A stretch of DNA of 6,760 bases. Origin: Sulfitobacter sp. GTDB taxonomy: Bacteria; Pseudomonadota; Alphaproteobacteria; Rhodobacterales; Rhodobacteraceae. Both the position numbers and the translations under genes were made by a program. Below, piece by piece: positions 6,193 through 6,760 of this stretch (position 1 is the stretch's first letter; the number at the start of each line of letters is the position of its first letter). A model generated the notes under the pieces. The model had not been told where the DNA came from. It made no database searches and was given only the letters and a program-made list of their open reading frames with translations. Location of the stretch: NCBI GenBank assembly GCA_026421135.1, contig JAPKCR010000121.1:1-6760 (forward strand), in the 5' to 3' direction.

Positions 6193-6760
6193 ATGGAAAA
6201 AACAGCCACAGCCCTGGATGAAATGAATGACCGCTCGCGCGAGGTATTCCGCCGTGTTGTCGAAGGATATCTGGCAAATGGTGATCCGGTCGGGTCGCGT
6301 ACTCTGACCCGCGATTTCAGCGAAAAGGTAAGCGCCGCGACGATCCGAAACGTAATGCAGGACCTTGAATATATGGGCTTGCTAGGCAGCCCCCATGTCA
6401 GCGCTGGCCGGATCCCAACGCAAATGGGGCTGCGGATGTTTGTCGACGGAATGATTGAAATCGGCGACCCGACGGATATCGATCGCGAGAAAATCGATGC
6501 GACCATGGGCGACAATGGCGCTGACGTTGGTGGTATTTTGGATCGCGTTGGGTCGGCTCTTTCGGGGGTTACTAAGGGGGCGTCTTTGGTTTTAACCCCT
6601 AAACACGAAGCGCCCATCAAACATATAGAATTCGTTTCTCTTTCGCAGGATAGAGCCTTGGTCGTGTTAGTATTTTCTGACGGGCATGTAGAGAATCGAC
6701 TTTTCACGCCACCACCTGGTCAGACCCCCAGCAGTATGCGCGAAGCGGCGAATTTTCTAA
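6193..6760 (+). CDS. hrcA: Heat-inducible transcription repressor HrcA, 3'-truncated by window edge
   Basis: HrcA represses chaperone genes, typically groESL, by binding CIRCE operators, and its activity depends on GroEL. The frame is open from ATG 6193 to the window end (189 residues, about half of the usual 340-360). The N-terminal part shows NDRSREVFRRVVEGYL (12-27), DPVGSRTLTR (31-40), the winged-helix segment VSAATIRNVMQDLEYMGLL (46-64) and SPHVSAGRIPTQMGLRMFVD (66-85), all signatures of the family. The following residues begin the central GAF-like domain. An in-frame TAG at 6184-6186 blocks a longer protein, and conserved sequence begins by residue 10, so this ATG is the likely start. 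AGGG at 6185-6188, 4 nt before the ATG, is the only ribosome-binding candidate and is weak. The gene is divergent from rph. In related bacteria grpE follows hrcA; that would lie outside this window. Confidence 0.97.
   Translation, partial: MEKTATALDEMNDRSREVFRRVVEGYLANGDPVGSRTLTRDFSEKVSAATIRNVMQDLEYMGLLGSPHVSAGRIPTQMGLRMFVDGMIEIGDPTDIDREKIDATMGDNGADVGGILDRVGSALSGVTKGASLVLTPKHEAPIKHIEFVSLSQDRALVVLVFSDGHVENRLFTPPPGQTPSSMREAANFL

Noticed and set aside
6183..6707. A 174-codon open frame on the minus strand opposite hrcA.
   Set aside because: It lies wholly antisense to an unmistakable HrcA coding sequence, has a low-complexity Ser/Arg/Pro-rich translation with no recognisable motif, and no ribosome-binding context I could support.
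1..6760. Search for an undescribed defence, mobile or biosynthetic system.
   Set aside because: Every stretch over 100 bp is occupied by a conserved housekeeping gene in a familiar order, with no transposase, integrase, repeat array, tRNA or compositional island visible.

Overview
The window carries ordinary chromosomal housekeeping genes of an alphaproteobacterium, most likely of the Rhodobacterales (Roseobacter lineage). The evidence is gene order (mnmG-rsmG-parA-parB facing hemW-rdgB-rph, with hrcA divergent from rph) and the character of the proteins, especially HrcA, RNase PH, HemW and RsmG. This is recognition from memory, not a search. GC content is near 50% by sampling lines, from about 37% in part of parA to about 72% in part of rph, which is modest for that order. 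Chromosomal parABS usually lies near the replication origin, so the segment is probably origin-proximal.

Layout: positions 1-3625 read rightwards. They hold the 3' two thirds of mnmG (tRNA wobble-uridine modification), rsmG (16S rRNA m7G methylation), parA and parB (chromosome segregation). Junctions are tight: a 4-nt overlap, an 8-nt overlap and a 10-nt gap. Positions 3622-6093 read leftwards in the order rph, rdgB, hemW (tRNA 3' maturation, nucleotide-pool cleaning, heme chaperone), with 4-nt and 8-nt overlaps. The two operons converge and their last genes overlap by 4 nt at the stop codons. A 99-bp divergent gap (6094-6192) separates rph from hrcA, the heat-shock repressor gene, which runs off the right edge.

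The most notable element is a perfect parS centromere site inside the 5' coding region of rsmG. It is a 16-bp core within an 18-bp perfect palindrome at 1348-1365. The partition proteins encoded 0.6-1.4 kb downstream should load there, so all three parts of a ParABS system lie within 2.3 kb. The site also dictates the peptide V-S-R-E-T of RsmG.

Apart from this I see no mobile element, CRISPR array, RNA gene, broken gene or sign of horizontal transfer. I found no undescribed multi-gene system. The observations worth following concern dual-coding DNA (parS within rsmG) and unusually compact gene junctions.
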